Shown one piece after another: positions 25,512 to 34,789 of a stretch of DNA of 48,924 bases. The stretch spans positions 1 through 48,924 of the forward strand of contig LUUF01000046.1 in assembly GCA_001644045.1 (NCBI GenBank). Direction: 5' to 3'. Source of the stretch: Methylomonas methanica (lineage in GTDB: Bacteria; Pseudomonadota; Gammaproteobacteria; Methylococcales; Methylomonadaceae). The translations under genes and the position numbers were made by a program. How positions within the stretch are numbered: the stretch's first letter is position 1; each line of letters starts with the position of its first letter. The notes below the pieces were generated by a model. That model saw only the letters and a list, made by a program, of their open reading frames with translations. It did not search any database and was not told where the DNA came from.

Positions 25512-26540
25512 TTACTCTTCCAGCTTAAGAACCCGCGCTTCCAACGCCTTAAATTTTTGCATCAACTCCGGCAATTTGGCCAGTGCCGCCAATTCCTTCC
25601 AGGCTACTTTACGATCTTTGGCCGGGCTGCCGAATACTTGCGCGCCGGGATCGATGTCGCCAGATATACCGCTACGCGCCATCACCACGGCCCGCGCACC
25701 GATCTTCACGTGGTCAGCCACGCCAGTGCTGCCGGCCAGAATCGCGCCGTCTTCGATGGTGCAGGAGCCGGAGATGCCGGACTGGCCGCAGATAATCACG
25801 TTGCGGCCGACGATGTTGTTGTGGCCCAGTTGCACCAGATTGTCGATCTTGCTGCCCCAACCGATTTTGGTGGCGCCCAGCGCGCCGCGGTCGATGCAGG
25901 TGTTAGCGCCAATTTCGACGTTGTCGGCAATTTCCACGTGGCCGACATGCGGCACCTTGACATGCTGGTTGTCTCTAAATTTATAACCGAAACCGTCGGC
26001 GCCGATCACCGCGCCGGCGTGGATGATCACATTGTTGCCGATGATGCTGTGGTCGTAGATCACCGCGTTAGGGTGGATATGGCAGTGCTTGCCGATCATC
26101 ACGTGATTACCGATGCGGGAGCCGGCTTCGATGGTGCTGCTGTCACCGATGCTGCTGTCATTACCAATCGTGGCGAACGGCCCGACGTGCACGTCAAAAC
26201 CCAATGTCGATGTTTCCGCCAACACCGCGTGCTCGGAGACCTGGCGTTTGAATACCGGTTCCGGATGCAACAATTTCACCGCGTTTAAAAAGCTGATTTC
26301 CGGGTCCTTGCAGATCAGCAGCGTCAGGTTTTCCGGAATCTCGCCGTCCGCCAATTGTTCGGCGATAAAGCAGGCCGAGGCCTTGGAGTCTTTCAGATAT
26401 TTTTTGTATTTACCGTCGCTAAGCACGGTAACTTGATGAGGGTGGGCGGACATGATGTCGGCCGCGGAATTAATAAACAGGGTTGCGTCGCCGCCTTGGG
26501 TGGTGGCGTCGCAGCGCTGGGCAAGTTCCGTAATGAGCAT
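25512..26540 (-). CDS. lpxD: UDP-3-O-acylglucosamine N-acyltransferase
   Basis: 342 residues, as in E. coli LpxD (341). It adds the second hydroxyacyl chain in lipid A synthesis. The N-terminal uridine-binding domain (1-100) is followed by about ten left-handed beta-helix hexapeptide turns (for example IGNDSS, IGDSST, IGNHVM, IGKHCH, IGNNVI). GADGFGY at 180-186 is the signature, and the general-base His is His240 in LVQLGHNN. A C-terminal helical arm (LPELMQKFKALEARVLKLEE) closes it. AGGAAA lies 4 bases before the ATG. Its usual partners bamA, skp, fabZ and lpxA are absent, so this copy sits outside the canonical cluster and may be a second LpxD. Confidence 0.93.
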   Translation of the reverse strand: MLITELAQRCDATTQGGDATLFINSAADIMSAHPHQVTVLSDGKYKKYLKDSKASACFIAEQLADGEIPENLTLLICKDPEISFLNAVKLLHPEPVFKRQVSEHAVLAETSTLGFDVHVGPFATIGNDSSIGDSSTIEAGSRIGNHVMIGKHCHIHPNAVIYDHSIIGNNVIIHAGAVIGADGFGYKFRDNQHVKVPHVGHVEIADNVEIGANTCIDRGALGATKIGWGSKIDNLVQLGHNNIVGRNVIICGQSGISGSCTIEDGAILAGSTGVADHVKIGARAVVMARSGISGDIDPGAQVFGSPAKDRKVAWKELAALAKLPELMQKFKALEARVLKLEE

Positions 26541-26548
26541 GTACTTTC

Positions 26549-28777
26549 CTATTTCCAAATGCCAATAATGTGAGTGAAGTCGTCGGTCCAGGGTTGCAGA
26601 CCAAACGTCAGCGGCAGTTTCTGCCAGTGTCCGAGCCGGCTTTGTTGCAGGCGTTGCAGACGCTCGGGCTGTTTCGCAATCACCACCCAGTCGGTGGCAA
26701 CGACTAGAGGGACATCGGTTTCCGGTTTAAATTCCTGCATCAAAGCGGCCAGATGCAATTCGTTAACATGGTCGGCCAGCACTTTTTTCAAGGCCAGATG
26801 GCGGTTGGTGATATGAAAAGCCAGCAAGCCGTTGTCTTTCAGCTTGCTAAAGTATAGCTGCAATGCCTCGCGGGTCAGCAGATGCGTGGGTACCGCATCC
26901 GAACTGAAGGCGTCCATGATCAATAAATCAAAGCTGGCGTCGGCTTCCTTCAGCAGCGATTGCCGGGCGTCGCCGACGATCATTTCCGCCTGCTTGTTGC
27001 AGCGGCTCAGGTAGGTAAACCAGGCCGGATTTTGCGCCACTTCCACCACCAGCGGGTCGATTTCGTAGAATTTCCACAGCTGGTCCTCCTTGGTGTAGCA
27101 AGCCAGCGCGCCGGCGCCCAAGCCCACCGCGCCGATGTGCCAATGCTGGTTTTCGCCGTCAAACTCAGCAAACAGCTGGCCAATCGGACCGGGACGGCTG
27201 TAATAGGTTAGCGGCGTGGTGACGTTGGCGGCGGTCAGGCGTTGCGCACCGTGTTTGGTGGTGCCGTGATACAACTCGCGGACTGTTTCCGGCCGCTGGT
27301 TTTCGTCGGGGATGATGGTGTCGCGCACCGACATCACGCCGAAGAAGGTGCGTTTCTGATAAATGGTATTGGAGGCCATGCTGTGCAAGCCCAACGTGAA
27401 CAGCAAAATCACCCCGGTCAACACGCCCAAACCGATGGGGCTATGCCGCAGCGAATAACTCAAGCCGGCCAGCAGAATCAGTGCGCCGCCGATCAAGTCC
27501 AGATAGTCAAACAACTGCTCGGTAGTGAAATAAATCGTCAGGCCGACGATCAGTACCAACAGCGGAAAAATCGGCTGCAAAAACCATTTGCCGTTGAAAA
27601 AGCCCGGACGCAGTAGCAAGGCGGCGACGATCATGATCGGATATTCGTACACCGCATTGAAGATAAACGGTGCGACGAAGGTATTAAACAAACCGCCCAG
27701 CATGCCGGCAAACGACATCACCAGATAAAAGCGAGTCAGATATTGCGGATGCGGCCGGCTTTTGGCGAGTTCGCCGTGGCACACCATCACCGCCAGAAAG
27801 AAGGCCAGCAAGTGCAGAATCAAATCCAGCCAGTAAGGCAATGTGGCAGGATTGATGAAGGAATATGCGATGAATACCGTTAATACCGCCGGCTGTGCGG
27901 CCAACATCCAGGGGCGGATGCGATCGGCCCAGGTGCTGAACACCAGGATAAAGGTCAGCAAATACAGGGTCAGCGGCACGATCCACAGCAGGGGCACGGC
28001 GGCGATATCGGTGCTGATGAATTGCGTCAAGCCCAACAGCAAACTGGACGGTACGAAAGCCAGCGCCAGCCAGCGCAATTGCTCTAGTGTCGATGGCGGT
28101 TCGATGCCGGCGTCAGTTAAAACGTCCTCGTCTTCCTTATCGGCTTGGCTGCGCCAGAAGCTGATCGCGCACACTAAAATCAACGCGCACAAGCCGATAT
28201 AACCGCCGCTCCAGATCAGTCTTTGATTGGCCAAACCCAGATTCGGCTCGATCAGAAACGGATAGCTTAATAAAGCCAACAGGCTGCCGGCGTTGCTGGC
28301 GGCGTATAAATAATAAGGATCGTCACTGCTGTGGTGACCGCTATGCGAAAACCATTTTTGCAGCAGCGGAGCGGTGGTGGAGACCACGAAGAACGGCAGG
28401 CCGATAGCCAGGAACAAGGTCCACACCAGCCATAAAGTCGGGTCACCGTCGGTGGGTGGCGCGGAATTCGGCGGCAACGCTACCGGCAACGCAATCACGC
28501 TGAAAACCAGCAAAGCGGTATGAATCTGAATCTGCCTTTGACTACCCAGCCGCGAACTCAGCCAATGCGCGTACAAGTAGCCCAGAAACAATAGCGTTTG
28601 ATAAAACACCATGCAGGTATTCCACACCGCCGGCGTGCCGCCCAGCAGCGGTAGCAGGAGTTTGCCAAACATGGGCTGCAGCACGAACATCAGCGTGGCG
28701 CTGATAAACAGGGTGGCGGCGAATAAAATAACGGGAGAAATCAAAGATTTGGCGGTGGGTTGCGGAGTGTTATTCAT
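26549..28777 (-). CDS. Fused MFS-like membrane protein and spermidine synthase-like methyltransferase fold
   Basis: 742 residues. About 500 N-terminal residues form roughly 12 or more transmembrane segments. They begin LFISATLMFVLQPMFGK, the common opening of fused spermidine synthases, and include PFFVVSTTAPLLQKWF and YYLYAASNAGS. The soluble C-terminal part (about 520-742) has the spermidine-synthase Rossmann fold: GAVGLGAGALACY for nucleotide binding, FYEIDPLVVEVA, GDARQSLL and LLIMDAFSSDAVPTHLLT, ending in a helical region. Family members are widespread but their reaction is unproven; several may methylate or aminopropylate membrane substrates. No clear ribosome binding site at this ATG; a TTG is available 36 bases earlier. 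lpxD follows after 8 bases, so the two are likely one unit. Confidence 0.85.
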   Translation of the reverse strand: MNNTPQPTAKSLISPVILFAATLFISATLMFVLQPMFGKLLLPLLGGTPAVWNTCMVFYQTLLFLGYLYAHWLSSRLGSQRQIQIHTALLVFSVIALPVALPPNSAPPTDGDPTLWLVWTLFLAIGLPFFVVSTTAPLLQKWFSHSGHHSSDDPYYLYAASNAGSLLALLSYPFLIEPNLGLANQRLIWSGGYIGLCALILVCAISFWRSQADKEDEDVLTDAGIEPPSTLEQLRWLALAFVPSSLLLGLTQFISTDIAAVPLLWIVPLTLYLLTFILVFSTWADRIRPWMLAAQPAVLTVFIAYSFINPATLPYWLDLILHLLAFFLAVMVCHGELAKSRPHPQYLTRFYLVMSFAGMLGGLFNTFVAPFIFNAVYEYPIMIVAALLLRPGFFNGKWFLQPIFPLLVLIVGLTIYFTTEQLFDYLDLIGGALILLAGLSYSLRHSPIGLGVLTGVILLFTLGLHSMASNTIYQKRTFFGVMSVRDTIIPDENQRPETVRELYHGTTKHGAQRLTAANVTTPLTYYSRPGPIGQLFAEFDGENQHWHIGAVGLGAGALACYTKEDQLWKFYEIDPLVVEVAQNPAWFTYLSRCNKQAEMIVGDARQSLLKEADASFDLLIMDAFSSDAVPTHLLTREALQLYFSKLKDNGLLAFHITNRHLALKKVLADHVNELHLAALMQEFKPETDVPLVVATDWVVIAKQPERLQRLQQSRLGHWQKLPLTFGLQPWTDDFTHIIGIWK

Positions 28778-28928
28778 TGTAATTATGCGAGTTCCGTACG
28801 TGTCCTGGCCCAATGATAAAGCATTTGGCTTTTAAAGTGGTTTTGGATGAGAGTGTTGGGGGGCGGTATTGTTTTCAGACAGCCGACAGTCGTACGATAT
28901 GAATAAGACATCCCTTCACATATGTGTA

Positions 28929-29621
28929 ATGAAAAACACCTATCAATTAAGCCTTTTAGCACTTTTGCTATTTTCTGAAGCAGCCAACGCAGTTGAGGAA
29001 AGTCGTTGTTTCGGTAGCCAGGATAACGGACGCCTCGAAAATGGCTGGCAGCTTCCTGCCAGTGGAGAAAACTATTCGGCGTACAGCTACGTTGGGGTAA
29101 TGACCGGTCGAAATTATGTGCACAGCAGGGTTTATGAAGTAGTGGTGGACGCATATGCAATGCTTGAAACAAAGGCAAATTCAAAGGTTTATGTCTATGG
29201 GGAGACTGGCTTTAGAGAAGGTGGTAAGTTTAAACCGCATAAAACTCATCAAAATGGGCTGTCTGTAGATTTCTTTGTTCCCGTATTGGATAGCGAAGGT
29301 GTTTCGGTGAAACTACCGGCCTCTGTTTTAAATAAGTTAGGCTACGGCATCGAATTCATTGGGGCTGGAGAGTACGATGGACTAAAAATTGATTATGGTG
29401 CGATGGCCCAGCATCTTTGGGCGTTAAAAGCGTCGGCGGACAAGCATGGAGTAAAGATCTGGCGTGTGATCTTCGATAACGAGTTACAGAAACAACTATT
29501 CAAGGCTACAGAAGCTAAGGGCTTGAGCGAAGCGCTGGTTTTTTCTACCAAGAGACCTTGGGTTAGACATGATGAGCATTATCACGTCGACTTTAGTATT
29601 CCATGCAATCCTCGCCACTAG
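28929..29621 (+). CDS. MepA-like (LAS family) secreted metallopeptidase
   Basis: 230 residues from the ATG at 28929, which is followed by a signal peptide (MKNTYQLSLLALLLFSEAANA). Metal-binding motifs of penicillin-insensitive murein endopeptidases are visible: H107-QNGLSV-D114 and H214-DEH-Y-H219, giving His107, Asp114 and His219 as the zinc set with His217 as catalytic partner. MepA cleaves the D-Ala-meso-diaminopimelate crosslink in peptidoglycan. Overall similarity outside the motifs looks low and the composition is AT-richer than flanking genes, so it may be a divergent or transferred member. Divergent from the fused MFS gene; no strong ribosome binding site. Confidence 0.8.
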   Translation: MKNTYQLSLLALLLFSEAANAVEESRCFGSQDNGRLENGWQLPASGENYSAYSYVGVMTGRNYVHSRVYEVVVDAYAMLETKANSKVYVYGETGFREGGKFKPHKTHQNGLSVDFFVPVLDSEGVSVKLPASVLNKLGYGIEFIGAGEYDGLKIDYGAMAQHLWALKASADKHGVKIWRVIFDNELQKQLFKATEAKGLSEALVFSTKRPWVRHDEHYHVDFSIPCNPRH

Positions 29622-29778
29622 CCTGCCGTAAAGCGCTGGAAATTAATGAAGGTCAAAAATCAATGGAATAAAACACGCTAATTGCGATTTCTAATATGCA
29701 AAAATTAGCGGTGTTCTTTGGTTCGGATCGCTATCGTTGCCATTTTTAAACTTTTAAAAACAATCTATCTGAAAAAGT

Positions 29779-31032
29779 ATGACAACTAACACCGTCCAAA
29801 CCATCGCCCAACAAAGCCGCGCCGCATCGCGCCATTTAGCGTACGCATCCGAATCGACACGCAATCTGGCTTTGGCGAAAATGGCCGAGGCGCTGGAGTC
29901 GGTCAGGCAGCAGGTGTTGGATGTCAACGCCCAGGAAATCGTGAAAGCCCGCGACGACGGGCAATCGGAGGCGATGGTCAAGCGGCTGACGATAGACGAC
30001 AAAACCTTTAATTACATGTTGTCCCGCTTGAAAAAAGTCGCGCAGTTGCCGGACCCATTGAACCGGATATTGACCGGTCATACCAATTCGGCCCGGCTGC
30101 GGGTTTACAAAAAATCGGTGCCGCTCGGCGTGATCGGCATCATTTACGAGTCGCGCCCCAACGTCACCACAGATGCCGCCGGGGTGTGCATCAAAAGCGG
30201 CAATGCGGTGATCTTGCGCGGCGGCTCGGAAGCGCTGCAAACCAATACGATACTCACCGATGCGATGATTGCCGGCGCGGTCAGCGCCGGTCTGCCGGAA
30301 CATGCAATCCAAATTATCCGCACGCCCGGCCACGAAGCGGTCGGCGAGCTGCTGAAAATGGACGAATATATCGACGTGTTAATCCCGCGCGGCGGCAAGG
30401 GCTTGATCAAGCGCATCGCCGAAGGCACGCGGATTCCGGTCATCAAGCATTACGATGGCATTTGCCATCTGTATCTCGCTGCAGACGCCGATCCGGAGCA
30501 GGCGGTCGCGTTGGCGGTCAATTCCAAATGCCAAAGCGTGCAGGTTTGTAACGCGCTGGAAACCCTGCTGGTGGATAGCGCATGCGCCGCACAGCTGTTG
30601 CCATTGCTGCAAGCGGCATTTGCCGAAAACGGCATCGAACTGCGCGGCTGCGAACAAACCCAAAAGCTGTTGCCCGGTGTAACTCCTGCGATCGAAGAAG
30701 ACTGGCATACCGAATACCTGGCGCCTATTCTGTCGGTGAAGATCGTGGACGGCATTCAACAAGCCATAGACCATATCAACCACTACGGTTCCGGTCATAC
30801 CGACGGTATCGTCACGCAAAGCCTGAGCATGGCTCGGCAGTTTGAAGAGCAGGTGGATTCCGCGTCGGTGATGATTAACGCCTCGACCAGATTATCGGGC
30901 GGCGGCGATTACGGTTTGGGCTCGGTGGTCGGTATCAGTACCGACAAACTCCATGTGCGCGGCCCGGTTGGGCCGGATGAACTCACCACCTACAAATGGG
31001 TGGCCTATGGGGATGGGCATTTACGCGGCTAG
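29779..31032 (+). CDS. proA: Gamma-glutamyl phosphate reductase
   Basis: 417 residues, the usual ProA length. It reduces gamma-glutamyl phosphate with NADPH in proline synthesis. The NADP-binding fold carries VPLGVIGIIYESRPNVTTDAAGV at about 114-136 and LRGGSEA at 146-152. The catalytic Cys is Cys257 in VQVCNALETLLV. In most ProA proteins the preceding residues read 'NAKTQRPGVCN'; here NSKCQSVQVCN, still compatible with activity. VMINASTR and GGGDYGLGSVVGISTDKLHVRGPVG near the end are standard. Monocistronic here; proB is absent. Confidence 0.94.
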   Translation: MTTNTVQTIAQQSRAASRHLAYASESTRNLALAKMAEALESVRQQVLDVNAQEIVKARDDGQSEAMVKRLTIDDKTFNYMLSRLKKVAQLPDPLNRILTGHTNSARLRVYKKSVPLGVIGIIYESRPNVTTDAAGVCIKSGNAVILRGGSEALQTNTILTDAMIAGAVSAGLPEHAIQIIRTPGHEAVGELLKMDEYIDVLIPRGGKGLIKRIAEGTRIPVIKHYDGICHLYLAADADPEQAVALAVNSKCQSVQVCNALETLLVDSACAAQLLPLLQAAFAENGIELRGCEQTQKLLPGVTPAIEEDWHTEYLAPILSVKIVDGIQQAIDHINHYGSGHTDGIVTQSLSMARQFEEQVDSASVMINASTRLSGGGDYGLGSVVGISTDKLHVRGPVGPDELTTYKWVAYGDGHLRG

Positions 31033-31080
31033 CTAGCAAAGCTAGAGCCCTGTCCGCAATGTAAATACACGAAATGCCGA

Positions 31081-32013
31081 TTATTTTTCTATTCTTAAAC
31101 CAATACCCATGTGATCGGTAACGGCAGCTGTATATCTGCCGCCGCCGCTTACCGGCGTCGATTGCGAGAGGTAGACCACCTCCGCCAGTTTTAGGCTGGT
31201 CGTGTTGTAAACGGCCACATCGTATTTTTTTGTCGCCGTGCTATTGGTCCCGTCAAAGCTGCGTTGATGAGAGTCGAAGGGGTTTATGCTGCCGCCCGGA
31301 TGGGCGTCGCTAAATTTAATGCCTAACGCTCGACTAAGCACCCTGGCGGTAAAACCGTCTGTCGGCTGATTCGTATCGCCCATCACCACGTCAATCGGAC
31401 CGAGCCCGACTTGAATCACCACGCTGTTAATTTTCTGGTAATAGCTCATCAGGCTATCTTCACTTTTTGCGATGGAATTTGGCACGTGTACAAATACCAC
31501 GATGATGTTGTAACAAGCTACCGCCAGCCAACCGTCGCCCTCGCCCAGAAATTTGTTGGCCGTGCCGTTGGTTGAATGGACGCTAAAGCAATTACAAGCC
31601 TTGGAAGGTGAGGATGTATGAATCAATTGCCCGGCGTTGCTTTGCATGGATGTCCAGTCCGAATGGCTGCTGTCCAGTTCGCCGCATACCAGTAAATCAG
31701 CGCCGCCGAAAGCGCGTATCAGGTTTTGGTAAATTTGCCGGACCTTATTGGCAACCATACTGGAGAAACTGTCGTTGCTGTGCTGGCCTTTATCCATGTA
31801 TCCGGACGACGCCGTCGAACGCAGTTCGGCTGGACCTTGTACCGGAATGTCCGGCGAAATCTCGGGCGCGGTCGGCAGGACCAGATTCCAAGGAGCGGAA
31901 TTCTGAGCCAATTGGTCATGCGTCATTCTGGTGAAGTGCTGAGAATTGGATGCGCTGATACCGTGGTCCGTGCTGGAGTTGGAGTTAAGGGATTGGTACG
32001 CAATAATCGGCAT
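31081..32013 (-). CDS. Endonuclease/exonuclease/phosphatase-fold protein, divergent
   Basis: 310 residues with no signal peptide. The second half carries features of the DNase-I-like fold: LGPIDVVMGDTNQPTDGF at about 203-220 (GDxN motif), KYDVAVYN near 265 (strand with Asp), and AVTDHMGIGLRIE at the end (the S/TDHxG/P catalytic His motif). The first half is more divergent, and I do not see the usual Glu of the N-terminal motif with certainty, though FGGADLLVCGELDSSHSDW may supply it. It could be a nuclease, a phosphodiesterase or a secreted toxin-like enzyme; not assigned. GAGGAC lies 6 bases before the ATG. It converges on proA. Confidence 0.6.
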   Translation of the reverse strand: MPIIAYQSLNSNSSTDHGISASNSQHFTRMTHDQLAQNSAPWNLVLPTAPEISPDIPVQGPAELRSTASSGYMDKGQHSNDSFSSMVANKVRQIYQNLIRAFGGADLLVCGELDSSHSDWTSMQSNAGQLIHTSSPSKACNCFSVHSTNGTANKFLGEGDGWLAVACYNIIVVFVHVPNSIAKSEDSLMSYYQKINSVVIQVGLGPIDVVMGDTNQPTDGFTARVLSRALGIKFSDAHPGGSINPFDSHQRSFDGTNSTATKKYDVAVYNTTSLKLAEVVYLSQSTPVSGGGRYTAAVTDHMGIGLRIEK

Positions 32014-32400
32014 GTTTATGTCCTCAAATCCGGTGAGATTTTGTTTGGAAGCAAAGGGGATATCGCGCAGAGATATATCAATGAAGATATTGTCCGCCGA
32101 TGGTAGCAGTTTGTCGGTCGGCTCTCAACAGCCTGGTTAGCGGCTTAGATCATCGGTCCTTGTGCAAAATTATTAACCCGGACCTTAAATTCCCTGGATT
32201 CGTCATTTCCGCGAAGGCCGGAGCCGTTGGACCGAGCAGCGAATCCGGTATAGCCGCTGAGCTCCCGCCTTCGCGAAATAGTCAAATCGAGTTTAAGACG
32301 ATATTAGCCGTTGAATCCGCCTTGTCTACATTAATACAGTATTTTTATATTATGACTGGTGCCGACACAGTTGGTTTGCAATAGCTTGCATCGCAACTAA
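32014..32400. other. gene-free interval with a long inverted repeat
   Basis: 387 bases between two minus-strand genes. The only structure is an inverted repeat, ATTTCCGCGAAGGCCGGAGC (32205-32224) with GCTCCCGCCTTCGCGAAAT (32261-32279), about 18 pairs with one bulge around a 36-base loop. 'TTCCCGCGAAGGCGGGAA'-type units are a common dispersed repeat in Proteobacteria. A short open frame across it on the plus strand (32100-32384) has no family features or ribosome binding site and is not called. Confidence 0.6.
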
Positions 32401-32850
32401 TCAGTTTTCGCCTCTACTAATATTATGCTGATGCTCAATAGATTCGGTTAAGTTATAGCCGTTGTCATTGAATAAATCGCCGATAAAAAACAAGCGCATA
32501 TCGATAATCCAGCCTATTTTTCTTTGCTTGTTATTTTCGACAATAATAGTCGCCAGCTTTTGGTTGTTATCAATAACCTGGGTCACAATTGTCTTGGGAT
32601 AGTCGGGGTCTTCTTTTAGAGCCCCAGACACTATGCGCTGAGCGGATTCTATTGTCAGTATCTGGGTTGTATTAGGTGTTGCCGTATTTTTATCGTTTAT
32701 TAACGATTGCGCTTTAAAGTAACCAATATCATAGGCAAACTTAAATATCAGGCTAATTGCGATTGCCACGCCCCACACGGACAGGCCAATTTTTAATCGT
32801 CTTCTAACGCGAGGACTGGATAGTTTTTGGAGAAAAACTCTAAATTTCAT
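32401..32850 (-). CDS. Small membrane-anchored protein of unknown function
   Basis: 149 residues. A basic N-terminus (RVRRRLK) precedes one membrane helix at about 20-42 (IGLSVWGVAIAISLIFKFAY), giving a probable inside-to-outside topology with a soluble periplasmic domain of about 100 residues. That domain has no motif I know; it contains IVSGALKEDPDYPKTIVTQVIDNNQKLATIIVENN and a strand-rich end. Strongly AT-rich compared with its neighbours, Asn/Ile/Lys-biased, and beside a repeat-bearing gap, so it may be an acquired gene. No clear ribosome binding site. Confidence 0.5.
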   Translation of the reverse strand: MKFRVFLQKLSSPRVRRRLKIGLSVWGVAIAISLIFKFAYDIGYFKAQSLINDKNTATPNTTQILTIESAQRIVSGALKEDPDYPKTIVTQVIDNNQKLATIIVENNKQRKIGWIIDMRLFFIGDLFNDNGYNLTESIEHQHNISRGEN

Positions 32851-32933
32851 TTTATTGTGGTTCTATGGCTTTATTTGCCGTTATTGGGTATTAATGGTTG
32901 CAGTTGTTTATAAATAAAAATTCAAGTCATCGA

Positions 32934-33359
32934 TTATGTTGGCAGTTGCACAAAGCCATGTTGGTCTAATGGAAAAAACGGATTGAAGCACACCTCCCAA
33001 AGAAAGCCATCGGGGTCGGCAAAATAGCCCCTAAAACCGCCCCAAGCGGCTTTTTCGCCGGAACGAATCAGCTTGCCGCCGGCCGAAACCGCTTCTAACA
33101 AAGTTGCGTCGACTTCCTTTTCCGACGCGACGTTATGGGCCAGGGAAAATCCGGGAAAGCCCGCTCCCTCGGGCGATATGTTCGCGTCGTCCGCCAGCGA
33201 TTCCCTACCAAATAAGGCAAAGGCTATGCTCCCGACCTGAAAGAATGCTACTTCCGCCTGGCTGCCGGACGATTCTTGCCAGCCCAGTGCCTGGTAGAAA
33301 CGACGGCTCCGCTCCAGGTCGGCTACGCCTAGTGTGACAAAACTAATGGTCTGTTTCAT
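32934..33359 (-). CDS. VOC superfamily (glyoxalase/bleomycin-resistance fold) protein
   Basis: 141 residues in two beta-alpha-beta-beta-beta repeats: FVTLGVADLERSRRFYQALGWQ at about 6-27, FFQVGSIAFALFGRESL, FSLAHNVASEKEVDATLLEA and WGGFRGYFADPDGFLWEVCFNPFF at the end. The final Glu (WEV) is the usual metal ligand, whereas the first-repeat ligand position is not a clear His. Substrate unknown; relatives include lactoylglutathione lyase and dioxygenases. AGGA lies 6 bases before the ATG. It follows the P450 gene on the same strand with a 65-base gap and might be co-transcribed. Confidence 0.85.
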   Translation of the reverse strand: MKQTISFVTLGVADLERSRRFYQALGWQESSGSQAEVAFFQVGSIAFALFGRESLADDANISPEGAGFPGFSLAHNVASEKEVDATLLEAVSAGGKLIRSGEKAAWGGFRGYFADPDGFLWEVCFNPFFPLDQHGFVQLPT

Positions 33360-33424
33360 GACGGTCCTTGTTAGATAAAAATAGCCATACTAGCGGCTAA
33401 AGAGAATCAGCGATGACTCTTAGC

Positions 33425-34789
33425 TTAACTAATTGGTTCCACTCTGCCAACAATCGGCCGATCCGGCTTTAACGTAATGCTGAATGCTTCTTTGACGGTA
33501 ATGTCGGTTTCGAAAGTAAATTCTCTGATAAAACTGGCAATAACCAGCAACATTTCCAGCTCGGCGAAGTGTTTGCCTATGCAGTTATGCACGCCGCCGC
33601 CAAACGGGAAAAAAGCATATTTATGCCGTTCCGGCGTCGCGGTTTCCAGGAATCTATTCGGATTAAACTCTTCCGGTTTATCCCAAAGCCTGGGGTTATG
33701 GTGGGTGGTGTGCATGCTTAACAAGACGGTGGTGCCTTTGGGAATGTTGTAGCTGCCGAGTTCGATGTCCTGAACGGTTTGCGTGGACAGCGCCGATGTG
33801 GGTGGATACAGGCGCAAGGTTTCGTTGAGCGCGGCTTTGGTATAGCTCAGTTGGCTTAAATGAGCCGCGTTTAGCGGTCCATCCGGCAATTGGCGGATTT
33901 CTGCGGCGATCTTGTTACGCACCTCAGCATGCTTGCCGGTTAAATAAAAAAACCACAATAAGGTGTTGATGGTGGTTTCCTGACCGGCGAAGAACAAATT
34001 GACGGCTTCGTCCTGCAGTAGTTCGGCCGGCATCGTGTAGCCGGTGGCTCTGTCGCCAGATTGAATCAACTGCGATATCAGGTCTTGCCCCGGGTTTTCC
34101 TGTTTTTCCGCAATTTCCTGGCGAATAAAGGCTTTCAGATAATCGACCGCTGCATGATAGCGTCTGGATTTCAACGGAATGAAGCGTTTCAAGCGGCTGC
34201 CAAAGATGATTTCGCTACCCAACTGTACCGGTAACTCCTGACGGATTATTTCGATAACTTTAATCAGCTCCGCGCTATTGCTAAGGCTGTCCACCGATTT
34301 GCCGAGCAGGATGCGGATAAAAATCCGCTGAATCAGATTTTTCAGCTCCGTGGTTAAATTGATTGGGCTATCTGCTGCTTTTTTCAACTGGTTCGCAACG
34401 GCGGCGGCTTCCTCGATCATGATCAGCTCATAATTCTTAACCGCCTCCTTGGTAAACAAAGGCTGCATCAAGCGGCGTTGTCTGCTCCACACCTCGCTTC
34501 CGCTGTTGACTAAACCGTCGCCGAACAGCACTTTTTTGGCGTCGTAAAGAAAGTCCCGGCTCAACAAGCCTTTGCCCTCCAGATTAAAGATTTGTTCAAT
34601 GTGCTCAGGAGTGCTGACGAACAGTATTTTTCTGCCGAAAAGCCGTCCAAGTACCAGTTCGCCATATTTACTATGAATCCGGGCCAGGGTTGCCAGTGGC
34701 CTCCAGATCAACTGCGCCATCGGCATAATCACCGAATGTTCCGGCAGCGATGGTTTTTCCGGGTGAATTTGTAGCGTCGAATTTGCCAT
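33425..34789 (-). CDS. Cytochrome P450
   Basis: 454 residues. A soluble P450 with the I-helix oxygen-activation motif AGQETT, the K-helix ExxR (NETLRLYPPTSALS), the PERF-like segment EFNPNRFLE, and the haem-binding loop FPFGGGVHNCIG with thiolate ligand Cys403. The domain pattern (IWRPLATLARIHSKYGELVLGRLFGRKILFVSTPEHIEQIF, read in parts) resembles CYP4/CYP110-like fatty-acid or terpenoid hydroxylases. No ferredoxin or reductase gene lies nearby. It is transcribed away from the ethylene-receptor-like kinase, sharing a 290-bp intergenic region. Confidence 0.92.
   Translation of the reverse strand: MANSTLQIHPEKPSLPEHSVIMPMAQLIWRPLATLARIHSKYGELVLGRLFGRKILFVSTPEHIEQIFNLEGKGLLSRDFLYDAKKVLFGDGLVNSGSEVWSRQRRLMQPLFTKEAVKNYELIMIEEAAAVANQLKKAADSPINLTTELKNLIQRIFIRILLGKSVDSLSNSAELIKVIEIIRQELPVQLGSEIIFGSRLKRFIPLKSRRYHAAVDYLKAFIRQEIAEKQENPGQDLISQLIQSGDRATGYTMPAELLQDEAVNLFFAGQETTINTLLWFFYLTGKHAEVRNKIAAEIRQLPDGPLNAAHLSQLSYTKAALNETLRLYPPTSALSTQTVQDIELGSYNIPKGTTVLLSMHTTHHNPRLWDKPEEFNPNRFLETATPERHKYAFFPFGGGVHNCIGKHFAELEMLLVIASFIREFTFETDITVKEAFSITLKPDRPIVGRVEPIS

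Noticed and set aside
32100..32384. 94-codon plus-strand frame over the inverted repeat
   Set aside because: No ribosome binding site or recognisable motif, and its middle is the repeat itself.
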